A stretch of 64,000 bases of DNA, taken from contig JAKUCV010001564.1 of the NCBI GenBank assembly GCA_028386065.3, forward strand, positions 1 through 64,000, read 5' to 3'. The notes beneath the pieces are model-generated. The model searched no databases and was not told where the DNA came from. It saw nothing but the letters and a program-made list of their open reading frames with translations. Below are positions 44,012-57,900 of this stretch, in pieces. Position 1 is the stretch's first letter. Each line of letters starts with the position of its first letter. This stretch comes from Turnera subulata (lineage: Eukaryota > Streptophyta > Magnoliopsida > Malpighiales > Passifloraceae). The position numbers were made by a program, and so were the translations under genes.

Positions 44012-45180
44012 AAAATATTGTGTACCATGAAATTTTTGGTTAAGATAGAAATAAGAGATTTCTCATTCAATTTCTCAATTATCTTATTATATAATGAAAT
44101 TTTTTCTTCAAAGACTATAAAACTAATTAATTTAAGAATACTTTCAAATATAGAAAATTTATACTAGCTTATTTTTAAAAATAAAAACATAATATTTGGA
44201 CAAACAAAAAAAACAAAAAAGTATGAAAAAATTATAAAACACAAAATACTATTCAAAAATGAATGTTATATACATTAAAAAAACTATAAAACATAGCCTA
44301 AAGTAATATTAGAGCAAAAACTAAATTTATATAAAACATTCATTTTAAAAGAACAAAAACCGAAATTAAAAAAAACAAATTTTTTACAAAGTAGAAAACA
44401 TAGGTTCAAAAAATTAAATTCTAAAAAAAAATTTAATATGAAACAGCCTCCAAAAAAAGAAAAAAAGAAAAAAAACCAAAAAAGGAAAACAATCGGAAAC
44501 CATTAGTTTAAATAATAATATACAACATCAAAAAATAATTAAGCATGAAAATAATTAATATGAAACATAAACAAAATTTCAAAAATATAATCTCATTAAA
44601 TAATATTTTTAACAAAAAATATTTAGAATGGGAAAAAATAGAACAACACAAAAAATATATATATAGAAAGGAAAAGGTTAAATTATAAGAAATATTTTTA
44701 TTAAAAAAAATAATTAAACTTGAAAAAAATTCAAAAAAAAAACAAAGAGGAAGGTTGATGCATAAAAATAATTAATATATTAGTGGACAAAAAAACCCAA
44801 CAAAAAAGAGAATCAATAAGAATAAATTTTTTTAAAAAAATAAAGTATTTCTCAAAACTATAATCTATTTATATTAAAAAAACAAAAAAAATTATTTTAT
44901 AACATAAATTAATATAGAAAATTAGTAGCAAAAAATTGTTACCCACTAAAAGTGAATACAAAAAATTATTCAGTTGTTGTGTTTGTGGAGAAAAATTTTG
45001 GAAATATTGGCTTAAAGAATGAATAATTTCTTTTTTAAGAAACAGGATACAAATTTTAAAAACAATATGTTTTAAAAAAATAGTATACTTATTAAAAATG
45101 TTATTGAAAAATATTAAAAATTTATACTAACCAAGTTTTTTCCTAAATAAGTTTTATGTGTATACTTTTAAAAAACTAAC
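44012..45180. other. A-rich non-coding 3' part of the Helitron
   Basis: It is dominated by A-runs and short AT words, with no ORF. It ends near a first Helitron-end-like hairpin at 45182-45215. Confidence 0.6.
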
Positions 45181-45181
45181 C

Positions 45182-45215
45182 ATGTCCGTGTAATCCACGG
45201 GTAGTATTAGTTTTA
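45182..45215 (+). other. Second Helitron-type 3' terminus (degenerate)
   Basis: CCGTGTAATCCACGGGTAGTATTAGT closely resembles the true end at 45590-45618, but the stem is imperfect and the final CTAG is TTAG. It may be an older end bypassed when the terminus moved downstream, or the end of a nested copy. Confidence 0.5.
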
Positions 45216-45586
45216 AGAATTTTATTTCCTAGAATTCTATTCATTTTTTTTAAATATACCACTTAATATTTTATACGGCCATTAGCGAGCATGATTTTAG
45301 AATATTAATTAAATTTAAATAATTCTAAATTAGAAAATATTAAATTGACGATACATAAATATAAATTTGACCTGAAAATTAAATAAATTAATACAGGTAT
45401 GTAATTGGAAAAAGAGGACCTTACTTAATATTTTATATGGCCATTAGTTTCAATTCTTTTTTTTCTTTCAGATTGGTTGAGCAGCAAGTTTAATGCGTAT
45501 ACTGTTAAAATAATTTTAAACCATACAATAATATAAAAAAATTTAAAATTTATAAAAAAAATATATTTTATTAAAAAAATACTAAC

Positions 45587-45618
45587 CAAGCCCGTGGAAT
45601 CCACGGGTAGTGAACTAG
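45587..45618 (+). other. Helitron 3' terminal hairpin and CTAG
   Basis: CCCGTGGAATCCACGGG forms a 7-bp stem. TAGTGAA follows, then CTAG and a flanking T. The hairpin is thought to signal termination of rolling-circle transfer. Confidence 0.85.
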
Positions 45619-45714
45619 TTAAATTTTTATTTCGAGTCTCAAAACTTTAGGCAGTCAAATCCTGAGGACCAAATGCAAACGTATTAACGTACACCACAGG
45701 GTCCTCCCTCATTA

Positions 45715-45803
45715 TGGGCCAATAGAACGGCCCATCATCTTAACCTGCTCATTCGACCGTTGCGGCCCAATGGCTCTCCTGCTGGTTCTAAAACCCTAAA
45801 CCC
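45715..45803 (+). promoter_or_regulatory. NRPA2 promoter: three site II elements and a telo-box
   Basis: Site II motifs are at 45715-45720 (TGGGCC) and, on the opposite strand, 45729-45734 and 45764-45769 (GGCCCA). A double telo-box AAACCCTAAACCC is at 45791-45803. This pair is known from plant ribosomal-protein and ribosome-biogenesis promoters, where TCP-class factors bind site II and the telo-box boosts expression in dividing cells. No convincing TATA box lies between them and the ATG, as is usual for such genes. Confidence 0.75.
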
Positions 45804-45948
45804 CTCAATTCAAAGTAGAAAACCCTTCCCGTTCAAAACAGGAAAAGAAAAAAAGGAGAAGAAAGCTGAAACCCTCGCTTCCTTCTCTTCCTCCATCCCG
45901 TTCCCTCTCTTTTCACCACCAATTCGCGAAAATCCCCACCGCGAAGCC

Positions 45949-48900
45949 ATGGCGGCGAGGAGGTGGAGCGAGAGAGCTCCGGTTGACTACAGCGAGCTGC
46001 AGGAGCTAGTTGAACACCACATAGAATCATACAATTTCATGGTGAAGAACGGGCTTGATGTCATGATGGACAACATCAAGCCCGTCAAAATCCACAACCC
46101 CAAGACCGGCAGCGCCCTAACACATATCCTTTTTCTTCTGTTTTTTTTTTTCGTGTTTTTATCTCTTCTTCTTCTTCTTTCGGTTAACTGAAGAATCAAC
46201 TTTTACGTGGTTTTTTTTTTTTTTTCCTTGACCGGCAATGTTTTGCGTTTTTTTCACTGTCTCTTGCTCATCCGAGAATTCAACAGCCCCGGAAAGAGCA
46301 TAAGACGCATGAAAAGAGCTTGCTTCCTTTCGAAGTTAGTTTTCGATTTGTGTTGTTCTTGTTTTTGCTGTTTGTATTGTTTGCGGTTAAGTTAATTTGG
46401 TTTGTTCTGGAACAGTGTCGACAGGCTAAGATTTCTTACACGGGGAGATTCGAGGCGGATGTTTGCTTCCAGTACGATGGAAATCCGATAGTTAGGCAGA
46501 GGTTTAATTTTGGACAGTTTCCTATAATGTTAAAGGTTAGTAGCCTCTTTCTAATTACAAGTTTTGTGACAAACCTGCGTTTTTTTAAGTATTGCTTTCT
46601 GGTTCTGGCCATTGGTTGTTGTTGTTAAAAGATGTGGAATTGACTACAGATGCCGTTTCTCGTAATCTGGGAAAACTCATTTATTTGGTTTGACCAATGC
46701 AGTCAAAGCTGTGTCACTTGCGGGGCGCTGATCCCAAAAAATTGGTTTCTCTTAAAGAAGAGGCAGCAGAGATGGGCGGGTAAGCTGTTGTTTTATTTGG
46801 CAATGCCATTATGGAGAATAGTAGGATATAATTTGACTTCCACCCTTTGGGTAGAAATGTTGGACGGTTGGAATCCTAATCCCAAGTTTATTAGCAGTGT
46901 GGACACTTCACCTGGGATGGAAAATCACAGAATTCCTAACGCTCTCTTCTTGTCATCTATCATTGTGCTGTCATTATATCCTTCTGGTTGGTGCACGTCA
47001 TGAAGTTGGCTAGATTTTCATTATGCTTGGGTTTCCACATGTTCTATAACTGCATGAGAACAGTTTTTTATGTTAACGGGATGAGGGATTCGGGTGATTC
47101 CTCTTTGTTATCTGTTTATAAGTTGGCACATACATTGTGCATATTTGAGCACTGTGTACCAAGAAGAAAGCATCTTCTAACCAAAAACATATTGGCCAAT
47201 TAATTTCCAGTCCTAGGAAATTTCTATGCATTATTTATATAAGTTTGTTTAGATAGAGGTTTTACACTGTCAAAATATGTCTTGAACAATTACAAAGTAT
47301 GTATAGATGGTCACGTCCCTTGACATATCATTGTTGGAAACTGACATTTTGAACACATGCCCATTGTTAGTTCTGGGTTCTTACCTATTAATTCTGAGAA
47401 CAGAAGCAAGATTTAGGTGTATTTTTTTTTTTGTTTAGCTCAATGCATAATTCTGTGCTTTGCTCTATGTCCGCCCCTCATGTTGTACTTTTTTTTTTGT
47501 TCCTTTTTTTCTATTATCTCTGAAGAGCTATATTGATATCTTTTTTTTCCCTTAAATGTTTTCCTTGTAGCTACTTCATTTTGAATGGAATTGAGCGGGT
47601 TGTTCGATGTTTAATATTGCCGAAGCAGAACTACGTACGTGATGCTTTCCCCTTTTTCCTTTCATATATATACTAGCTTAGAGTGGGTGATGGTTTCATA
47701 GTACAAAGTTTTTAGCTCTTCTACATATTTTTCGGTTCATCTTATTTACAGTTGATTAAACTAAGATAATTCACAGTCAAGGATATAATTGGTGGGTGTC
47801 AACAATGTTATGCTTTAAAAATTGTCATATGCAGGCACATTGGGTTATTTTCAGTTCTTTTTTTTCCTGACTTGAGTTGAATATGCTCCATTTCCTTGTG
47901 CTTTTACATGTTACACAACTGATTCTGTATCTCATTTCCAGCCGATGAGTATGTCGAGAGGTTCGTTTTGTAATCGAGATGATGGATATACTGATAAAGC
48001 AGTTGTTATAAGGTGCTTACTTTTAGTCTTTTTACTAGCATTCTCAGTATTCATACAACTTATCTATTTTTGCATAAGTATGGCTTGTATTTCTGTGTGA
48101 TTGCTAGAACTCTATTTGAACATTTCTTGGACACCCTAAATTCCCAGTCTGTGTCAATTTTGAAGTAAAGATGTTTGGTGTTGTTATTATCTAAAAGTTC
48201 CTGAAGCTCCTGGCTCATTTTGGCAATTTTGAACCTTGGAGTTAATGAATTATTAGCATGCTGCCCTTACGCATCTTTATTGAGTCAGTTGGAACTTATT
48301 GTAAAACAAAAGAATACAGAAATAAAAATGGAAAATTTCTGTGCTCTTGGATGGAATTATCCTGTCCTGAACTACCATAATACCCTGCTGCTCTATTTCC
48401 TCTCCCAAATCACTGTCCTGTTTCGATTATATAACGGAGAAAATAAGGTACTTGCAATATAATCTCTTAGGGAACTTCTTCAGTTCTCAGAAATCTAGTA
48501 GATGTCTGTCCTCCCATTAACTGATTAAATAAAAAGTGCACCTTTGTAGTATCATTATTGCTGGTGGTCCTTCTAATGTTCTGGCGCAGCAACTATAGTA
48601 AACATTGAATGCTAGTATACTGTAATCATAGGTTGGTTGATGAAACTCTTTTTGTGGCTGGGTCAGAATTTGTGCCTGAAGTCCAAAATGACTCACTGAC
48701 ACCACTATTATCAAAACATTATGGGCTTGTTGGAACAAACCAGCGGACCTATAATTCACTTTTAGTAGGATATAATCTTAGTTGTCAGGCTAATTTACTG
48801 GAGCTGATTTGTCGGTGATGCTTGCGTCACTTGGAATGCATTAATCAACAATTTTGACTCGAGTGCTAACTACTCTATAAATCTTAGCTCAATGCTGCAT

Positions 48901-51900
48901 CTTCCAGATTAGGCAAAGGTTGTGGCCAATTATTTTCTTAAGGCACATCTGGAGGTGGTCAGTTGTTCCGAATTGTACATCAGATGATCTTTCATAGGAA
49001 ATTATTGTCTCCTCACTTATTTTTTGTATTCTACGTTTTTTTGCTGTCCTCACAGTGCGTTGCTTTGGTGCATCAATTTATTCTTGAATACTTACTTAAA
49101 CTAATGTCTTAACAGCTTTATGCAGTTGGCTTGTTACTATAACTACCCTAGATTATCATGCTGCATAATACATACCTAGAGATAATAATGTTCCGAAGCA
49201 TGTGACCTTGCTAAACATCAAGGATGGATCTTCCACAGACTATTTCTTGCTTTGGTTCTTGCCATTTTTGCTGATAGGATTTAGAGTGTTTTCCAGTTAT
49301 ATTTCTTTCGTTGTCTAAAAATATTGTTGGTTTCAGCTACTTAGATCAGTCTTGATTTTAGTGTTGCTGGTTCTGTCTAAAGTATTGTTGGTTTCAGCTA
49401 CTTTGATCATTCTTGATTTTATTCTTGTTGGTTCTGTCTGAAGGTGTGCCCGAGAATATACGTCTGCATTTACGGATCAATCTTCAATAACAGTTAAATT
49501 ATACTATCTCCGTAATGGAAGTGCAAGACTAGGATTTTGGTAAGTCTTAAATTTGGGGCACTGTACAAATTGTAAGTTTGAAATTTCGCAATATGTTGGG
49601 ACCATTTTTTAATTTATTTTTTCTTTTCCAGGGTACAAGGAAGAGAGTATATGCTTCCCGTTGGCTTGGTTCTGAAGGTTTCACCTTTGCTTGCCCTTTT
49701 CCTGTCTTCTTTTATATAAACAACCCCAATTTTTCGCTCTCTGGCTATATCTTGTCTCAATTTGGACTACAAAGTTCATTATTGATCTCCTCTCAACCTT
49801 TGCTAACAAGATACTGTCAAAATGCCTTATGGCCATCAATACATGCTGTATCATACGGGTCAGATATGCTTACAGTTACAACTTGCTAAGGCTTCATAAA
49901 GTCAGATGGACCCTTCATTAAGTAATAATTTTTCATCTGACGATGTACAAAAGGGAATTTAGAGGGAAGAGGAGAGAAAGGGGACGAGGAAGTAGAGGAA
50001 GGGAAACTTATAATGTTTCTGTTACGATTTAGCATATTTACTTCTTTCTATCGGCTAAGCTGAGTAACCACCTTTCTGAACAACTTGAGGTGCAGATATC
50101 CACACATCCAACATGCAGTTTCGTAGAGCCCTATGCTATTTTTTTTGTCTCTCATATCTTCTTCAATCCTCTACCCTGTTCTTTAGGTTTAGTGATGGAA
50201 AAAGATACAAGCAAAGCATGCATAGAATCTGTTGATTTGTGCCACAGTGAAACTCCTTTCCGAGTTCAGTTGCTCTATATCGATTGCATAGATTCTTGAT
50301 TGTGTTCTTTTAGAGGCTATGGTGCTTCTTCTCTATTATTACGATCTTGTTGCATTTCTCTCGTTTCCTACTTCAGTTGCCCTATATACATCGCATATAT
50401 TTTTAGGTGTGTTGTCGTTTAGATGCTTTGGTGCTTCTCTCTTGTTAGGTCCTTATTCCTATGCTCTTATTCTTGTCATAAGGCTCTTGTTGAGACTACA
50501 GATCGGGAGATATACCAGAACTTGACATGTTATTACGATGGGAAAAGTGACAAGACAAAGGGAGCTGTTGCCACTCAGCTTGTCGGTGAAAGGGCAAAAA
50601 TCATTCTTGACGAAGTCCGAGACTTGTCTGTTTTTACTCGGGATGACTGTCTGCAGCATATTGGTACCGTGACACTGATAACAGTATCATTTTCTAATTA
50701 TGTTGATAAAGAACTATGTTAATACTATTCCTAATGCAGGGAAGCACTTCCATCATGTTATGGATGGGCTGGAGAATGAAACATTTATTAATGTAAGCTG
50801 GGTTAACTTACTGTACTGTTTATTGAGTAAACGTTTGGCAAACAGAAAAAGGAACAATAAAATTTTTTCCTTTACAAGCTGTAGTTTACAAAAATCTGTG
50901 TCTTGACATGTTTGTGTGAATAAATTTGTTTTGTTTTTCTGTTCCTTTGTAGGTGGCCCATGCAGTTTTAAAGGAGTATATATTTGTTCATCTTATTGGT
51001 TATGATGACAAATTCAATCTACTCATGTTAGTAGTGACTTCTCTTCTCTTCTCTCTCTGATTTTTTTGCCTTCTAAATTTTAGCATCATCTTTATTTTTC
51101 TTTGCTGGTCAACCTGGACTTTTAGTACAGGGCTGAACTTTGATTGTTTTTGTCGTTAATTCAAGTTTGATTTTGTTTCTTTAGCTTTATGTTGCAGAAA
51201 CTTTTCTCGTTTGTCGATGGGACTTCTGCCCCAGATAATCCAGATTCCTTGCAAAATCAGGACATCTTACTTCCTGGGCACATTATTACCATTTATCTCA
51301 AGGTAGAGAACATATAGTTTTAATCTATGGAAGAAAATTTAGGTGTTCGCAAATTTTACTTGAGTTGGGTAGAAATTTTGTATATATGGTAGTAGATTCA
51401 CATGCATGGGTTGACAGTAAAAAGAAGAGTAATAGGAGAAAGATGATGCGGGATGGATCTTCAAGGAAATGCTTTTGCGAGAGTGGCTGGCGTTACATTA
51501 GATGGAAAGAAATCCATGTGAACTGTTTTTGGATTGAAGCTCAGTTCAGTTCCATTCTAAACTTGACCTTTTTAGGGGTTTCTTGTTTTCTAGCCATCTA
51601 AATCCATATACATGGAGTTCCACTGTGCCAACAAGTATTATGATTGGCACGTTGTCATCAATCTGATACAGTTGTGTGGTTGGCATCATGGTTTTGAAGG
51701 CAAGATGCCCTTTTATAGCTTCTATTTGAAATTAAATGTAATATCTTGCTGAAATTTCCCTGCTTAGGGAATTGAAACTTGAATTTATTCCCATGCAGAA
51801 TTAGGTAGAAAGTATAATTAGTTGCACAATATGCATGTCAAAATGTATGCCTTCCAAATAGAAAAAGAAAACACGAGAGGTAAATGAGCTGCCTATTTGG

Positions 51901-54900
51901 TGGATATTTAAATATAGGGACTCAGCTGTAGTGTTAAATATAGACTGAAAAGGTAGGTTATGCCGTTCCTTGTCCTTGGCTAAATCTTTTGCCATTTGCT
52001 AAAGGTGAAAAATTCATTTGTGTATTTATCTCTTGTCTATTCATTTATGTCAGAAAAGTCTTTTAATTCTTCGTCTTTGACACCTGTCGGAAAAAGAAAA
52101 AAGAGTCACATCAGTCATAACGAATCCGTATTTCAGATCTTAATTTCTTGATGATTTATTTTTACTGAATAATTACAATGTAAAGTTCATAAATTTCTTT
52201 TATCCTTTGGTTGTAGGAGAAACTTGAAGATTGGCTGCGAAAGGCCAAAAAACTTATACAAGAAGCAGTGAGCAAGGAAAATTTTGATTTCACATCATGT
52301 AGGTTATCTTTTTGCTAATGCGGTATACTTGCCTCTTTAAGAGAAGTATATCGAACATTTACCTCCTTTTCTCTTCCTTGCTTTTCCACCATAACTGACC
52401 TGCTATGCTTGTCCAAATGTATTTGTAATAAAGGCTGTCTCTTATATTAGCTAGTGGTTTCAAGATTCATGATGTCGGTTTATTGCTAACGAACTTGATT
52501 GTAAAGGCAGACATTGAAGAGATCACATTTAATCTTTTATTCTGAAAGGCAGCATTTTCTGATAGAGAACATAGTAATTGCATCAAGCAGACAGATGCTT
52601 GTATTTGTGCAAATAGTTCTGATGTTGATCCACATATACTCATGTGAATGTGTTTGCTGTCCAGATTTTTCAGCCAGGTGCCAAGTCTGTCTGACATGGC
52701 ACATAACTAATATATTTGCATCGAGCTTGCTGAAATGGGATATTTTTTTTTTCACATTGTGTTACAATTTTCTGTTGCCTGAAACAATGCAGTACTAGAT
52801 ATCAAAAAGGTTTTGGATAAAAATTCTCCATCCCAAATTGGATTAGCCGTGGAGAATTTGCTGAAAACTGGAAGACTAGTGACACAAACAGGTCTTGATT
52901 TACAGCAGGTATTGACTTAGTACTGATGGGTTCCCCTTGCGCTCCCTACTACATGACTTTTTCTTGTAGATGCATGCATCTTCACCTGCATTTAATCTGG
53001 AAAGGAGAATGTTTTCTTTTTTTCCTTTTGGGATAAACATTTGAAAATGAACCTGTTATATTGTTTAACAAAGCCTTGAATTACTTTACTAAAACGTTGG
53101 ATTATCATTAATGGTTCATGTTCTTCTTTTAACAAGAGGGCCGGTTACACAGTTCAAGCAGAGAGGCTCAATTATCTACGATTCCTTTCCTTCTTCCGAG
53201 CTGTACATAGAGGAGCTACCTTTGCTGGGCTTCGCACAACAAGTGTGAGGAAATTGCTTCCAGAGTATGCACTGGCTTGCTTCCGTCTTGTGTAAATTAC
53301 ATCAATATATGTTACTCTATTTACAATATAGTTACACATTCATATTTTCCCACAGGTCTTGGGGTTTTCTTTGCCCTGTTCATACACCTGATGGCGAGCC
53401 CTGTGGATTGCTGAACCACATGACTCGTTATTGTCGTAAGTCTTAAGTTTCAATTTCACTTGCAAAATGCCAACCAAATGGTTCTCACTTTGTCTTCATT
53501 TTTCTGTCTTCGTTGAACAAGGGTTCCTGAGAATATTTAGTGTTAAGCAATTGGTGTATCTGACTCTTATATATTGTATTTGGCTGTAATAAGATGATAG
53601 TAATTATCATTGTAGCTTTTGTTGGGTGATTAAAAAAATGGTTATTTGGTAATTATGTGTAGCAATCCTGTTTGTTAATTGATATTCTTAAGCTATGTAA
53701 TACATTGCACTAAAACTCACCGCAGGTATTTTTATTATCTCTAATTCGTCAATCTGTGTTGTGTTATTTAGGAATATTTGGCTTTATCTTGTTTGAGGTT
53801 AGCTTTTGCTTGTTTGTCTATTTAATTTTTTTTCTCATGTTTGTGTGCCAGGTGTTACATCATTCTTTGATTCACAAGGAGCTGTAAAAGATTTTTTTAA
53901 TATTAGAAAATCTATTTTAAGTGTTCTGACTAGTCTTGGAATGCTTTCGGCATTGCCAAAAGTGGTTCAAGCCGGTCCTCCAAAAATTCTCTCTGTTCTT
54001 TTGGACGGTCGTGTTGTTGGTTCCTTTCCTTCCGGTGAAGTAGAGAAAGTTGTTGCTCATTTACGAAGATTAAAAGTGTCTCGCACTTCAGTGGTTTGTA
54101 ACTGTGAATTTTCTTGCTAGGTTTCACCAAGATTTCTTTTGTTTAAGTTCTCCTGCAATTGATTGTTGTGCAGATTCCTGATGATCTGGAGGTCGGATAT
54201 GTGCCTTTGAGCATGGGTAGTGCATTCCCTGGTCTTTACCTCTTCACATCTCCTTCCAGATTTATACGCCCAGTCAGAAATATTTCTATACCTTCTGAAG
54301 AAGGTCAAAATATTGAACTTATTGGACCATTTGAACAGGTCAGTTCAGAACTTTGTTTTCTGTCATCATTATAGGTAGACCAAGCTTGGTGCTTTAGTTG
54401 TACTACAAAATAAGTTGCTGCGGCTTTTTTTTGCTACAAATGCAATTAAGTAGCTTATTCGCCTGAATATGCCATGAAGGTTTTTATGGAAATAAGTTGT
54501 CCTGATGGCGGAAATGGTGGAAGACGCGATGCTTTCCCCGCCACTCATGAAGAAATTCACCCGACCAATATGCTCAGCGTGGTTGCTAATCTTACACCTT
54601 GGTCAGATCATAATCAAAGCCCGCGAAATATGTATCAGTGTCAGGTTTTTCTTGCATTTTGGTTACTATGAGTTGAATAATTTTTTAAATCATCTCTGCT
54701 TTACATGAGGCAACTCACCTCCATGCTATGCTTTGTTTATTGTAGATGGCTAAACAAACAATGGCTTTTTCTCTGCAAGCTCTCCGCTTTCGTGCTGATC
54801 AGAAGCTATACCATCTTCAGGTCAGCTTTATGCTCCAAGACAGCTGCATTGAAAAGCTCCATTATTTTATGTTCTTATTCTTTTGATAAATGAAAGATAA

Positions 54901-57900
54901 TGTTGTTAAGTAATAAGAGTAAAGTTTCATTAATAAGGCTTAGCATCCACTAATGGAAAAGTTAATAGTTATAGTTGTTCCATTTAATTTATGCATACTA
55001 ACACTCTCCTAGAAGCAGAGCATCATAAATTGGTGAACCAGCTGTGCTGTCTTACTTTAGCTGCTAAGTAGAGTTTTATTCGTAGAAACATTTAAAATTC
55101 TTCTTAAGTAATCCTAGTCCTCCTAAATTTAGATAGAGAGCATCTTCTTTGGAATGTTGCAACTGTGACCTTTAGCATTGTCCAAAGAGAAGTCCTCTAA
55201 ATTTATTAAGTTCTGGAAAGCAGAGTGTCTTTATCCCCCACTTTTAGGCTACCACAAAAGTTTTGGTAGTTAAATTTCATATCTGTGTAGAGCAAACCCA
55301 AGTATGCACGTTGATCGCGATTTCTGTCATGATTGTTGCTCACTGCATTTTTGTAGTTATGAAACAAAGGAAACCAACCCTCAGCTTTTGATATTTGGAT
55401 TCAGCACCTTTCGTCACATTTCTTTTGCAAGGATATCTTGGGGATTTATATGATATAATTGGTTCCATATGAAGCATTTATTGGGCTTATTTCTCATTTC
55501 TACCTTGGCTTACACTGTGTGGCGGACATACTTTGGGCATTTGCAGACTCCTCAGACCCCTATTGTTCGGACAAGCACATATATGAAGTATAACATTGAT
55601 GAGTATCCAGCAGGGACAAATGCAATTGTTGCAGTGCTCGCATATACCGGGTAAATATGTTGGAAAATTTCAAACATATGCATTTTATGTGCTTCAATAT
55701 TCTATCATAAAGGACATAGTCACTTTTCTTTTTTCTAGGCTTAAATTTCATAATTTCTGTGGTCCAGATATGATATGGAGGATGCCATGATTCTGAATAA
55801 ATCATCTGTGGATCGGGGGATGTGTCATGGACAAATATACCAGGTTGGCACTTCTGAGAACTATGCATGCATATACCTTGCGTTGCATGGTATTGGAGCC
55901 TTTATGCAGCTCCATGTAATGGTCTTTTATTATGTAGGATGTAACTTTTTGCTTGGGGTAACACCTGCTTCTTAATTGTATCAACCTGATCATGTTGTTA
56001 CTTGGCATCTAGTGAGCCTAAGCATTTCTGTCTGTTGTAATCATGTGATTTTCTTGAAATGATTTATTGTAATATAATGCTTCTTGTTTCTTTTTAAAAA
56101 AAAACAATGGTAGTCGATTTCATCATGGGATGCCATATTATGTGCCTTCTGTTTATAGACTAGTATTTGGTTAGGACATCCAAAAAATTAGCAGCTATAA
56201 TAGCTGACTGGGATGGTGAGTTCTAGCTTGTTAGCCAACAGCCTTCTCTTGGTCCAGTCTGCTTAGCAATGCAAGTGCTTTGGACCATGTGAATGAGTAT
56301 ACCTGGATGTCTCCAGAACTGCCTTGTGACTCGGGATGACCTGATCATAGGTGTCCGTTCTGGCTTCTTTTTTCTGAAATCAGAATTTCGGTTTGGATTT
56401 TACCAAATGTGGGAGCTGAAAGCTTTAAATGGACTAAAAAGATGTAGGTGTTGAAAATAATTGGAATGCCTATTATTTCCATGTTATTATACAGCATGGA
56501 AGAGAGCATGGACATTGTTACCTTTACTTGGGAGAATTGTGAGTGAGCTTAAAGTTGAGGGTTCTGGGAAAGTTATTAGGTTGATGTTTTCCCTGGAGGC
56601 GTGCTCTAGTTGCCCTAGGTTAACATATTTTGATTGAATGTTAACTCACCTTTCAGACATGCACGTTCCTTTTCTGCTAGCTATGCAATAAGTTTGTTTT
56701 TCTAGCGTCAGGTGTTCGTCTCTTGATATATTACGAGATTGGAAATATTGTGCTTTTATCTTTTCTCCTATCTTTCATGTTTAAGAGAATTCTTTGTTTG
56801 CTATGCATGTTCTATTTAGACTCGGGATAAAATTTCTCTTGGCATAGAGAGTGATTCAGGAAATTACATTTCGCTACATTTCGCTTTTAGTGATAAAGGC
56901 ATGAGTCTTCATCTTGTAGAGTCTTGAAGTAGGCCTGGGTAAGGAAAGATTTTTTAGGCTAAAGCTAAGGATTTTATATCTGCTGCTTGTTGCATTCACA
57001 TATACGAGACAGCTTAGGTGAAACTTCTTTCTTTTAATGATAATGGTGTGGTCGTTGATTTTGTTCAGAGATGAAGTTATGAGACCTTCTAGGCTATAGT
57101 TAAAAATTTTATTGTAGCTGCTTGGTTCTACTTAAGCAGCTTTACAGATTTCTTGGTCAATCTCATGTATTCTCCTTTCACTTTGCAAATACAGTAACTT
57201 GTGTGAAATACAGTTCTGTATTAGCTATGATAATCTCTTCTTTCTAATAGCATAAGGGGCTCACAGATTGAGTTAACTGAGATATGGTTTTCTATCTAAT
57301 ATCTTACTCTTCTAAAGAAATCTAATACCCGAAGCACACACTTAAATGACATTGATTCATTGATGGTAACAAGTAATTACATCTGCAAAAATGGGAAAAG
57401 TACTATGTTTATTTGTCGTGGCTGGATATATTCAATTGGTAGTATGTAGAAAACGTCCTTATATGAACCCTCAAATTATATAAGAAAAAATTGATTCATG
57501 AAAAAATGGGAAAAGTACTATGTTTATTTGTCGTGGCTGGATATATTCAATTGGTAGTATGTAGAAAATGTCCTTATATGAACCCTCAAATTATATAAGA
57601 AAAAATTGATTCATGGAATAGATAATAACGTTGTATATTGATTGTCTAACTGATCTATTTCCATGGCTTGTGTTATAGTTAATGTTTGTCTTTTGATGAT
57701 CATGGTTCTCTGGTGTCCATAGAGTGAGAAATTCCAATTGTTTTTGGTATGGGCCATCATTACAGATTTGTGATGGGACGTTAAACTCTGTGTGTTCTTT
57801 GTGAGTTTCAGCCATTGGTTCATGTAGAGGGGTCCCTTTGGCTAATGAATCAAAAGAGTGCTATTGGATTCATTTCCTTAGTTTCAGTTGTGTCTAGAGT

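Larger units (their letters stand above)
38819..45618 (+). mobile_element. Helitron with RPA-like gene and helicase tail, about 6.8 kb
   Basis: The 5' end is TCTATTATATATATTAAAAG, preceded by A. The 3' end has the hairpin CCCGTGGAATCCACGGG, 7 bases, then CTAG (45615-45618), followed by T. This is the A/T insertion site without target duplication that defines Helitrons, which move by rolling-circle replication. Inside are 5' subterminal repeats, a 498-base gap of N, a multi-exon RPA-type gene and the end of a PIF1-like helicase. The Rep domain is not visible; it may be absent or hidden in the gap. The element ends about 330 bp before the NRPA2 start codon. Confidence 0.85.

Noticed and set aside
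45760..46191. 143-codon frame around the NRPA2 start
   Set aside because: The N-terminal extension lies in the leader and the C-terminal part runs through the AT-AC intron. The ATG at 45949 and the donor at 46124 fit the orthologue.
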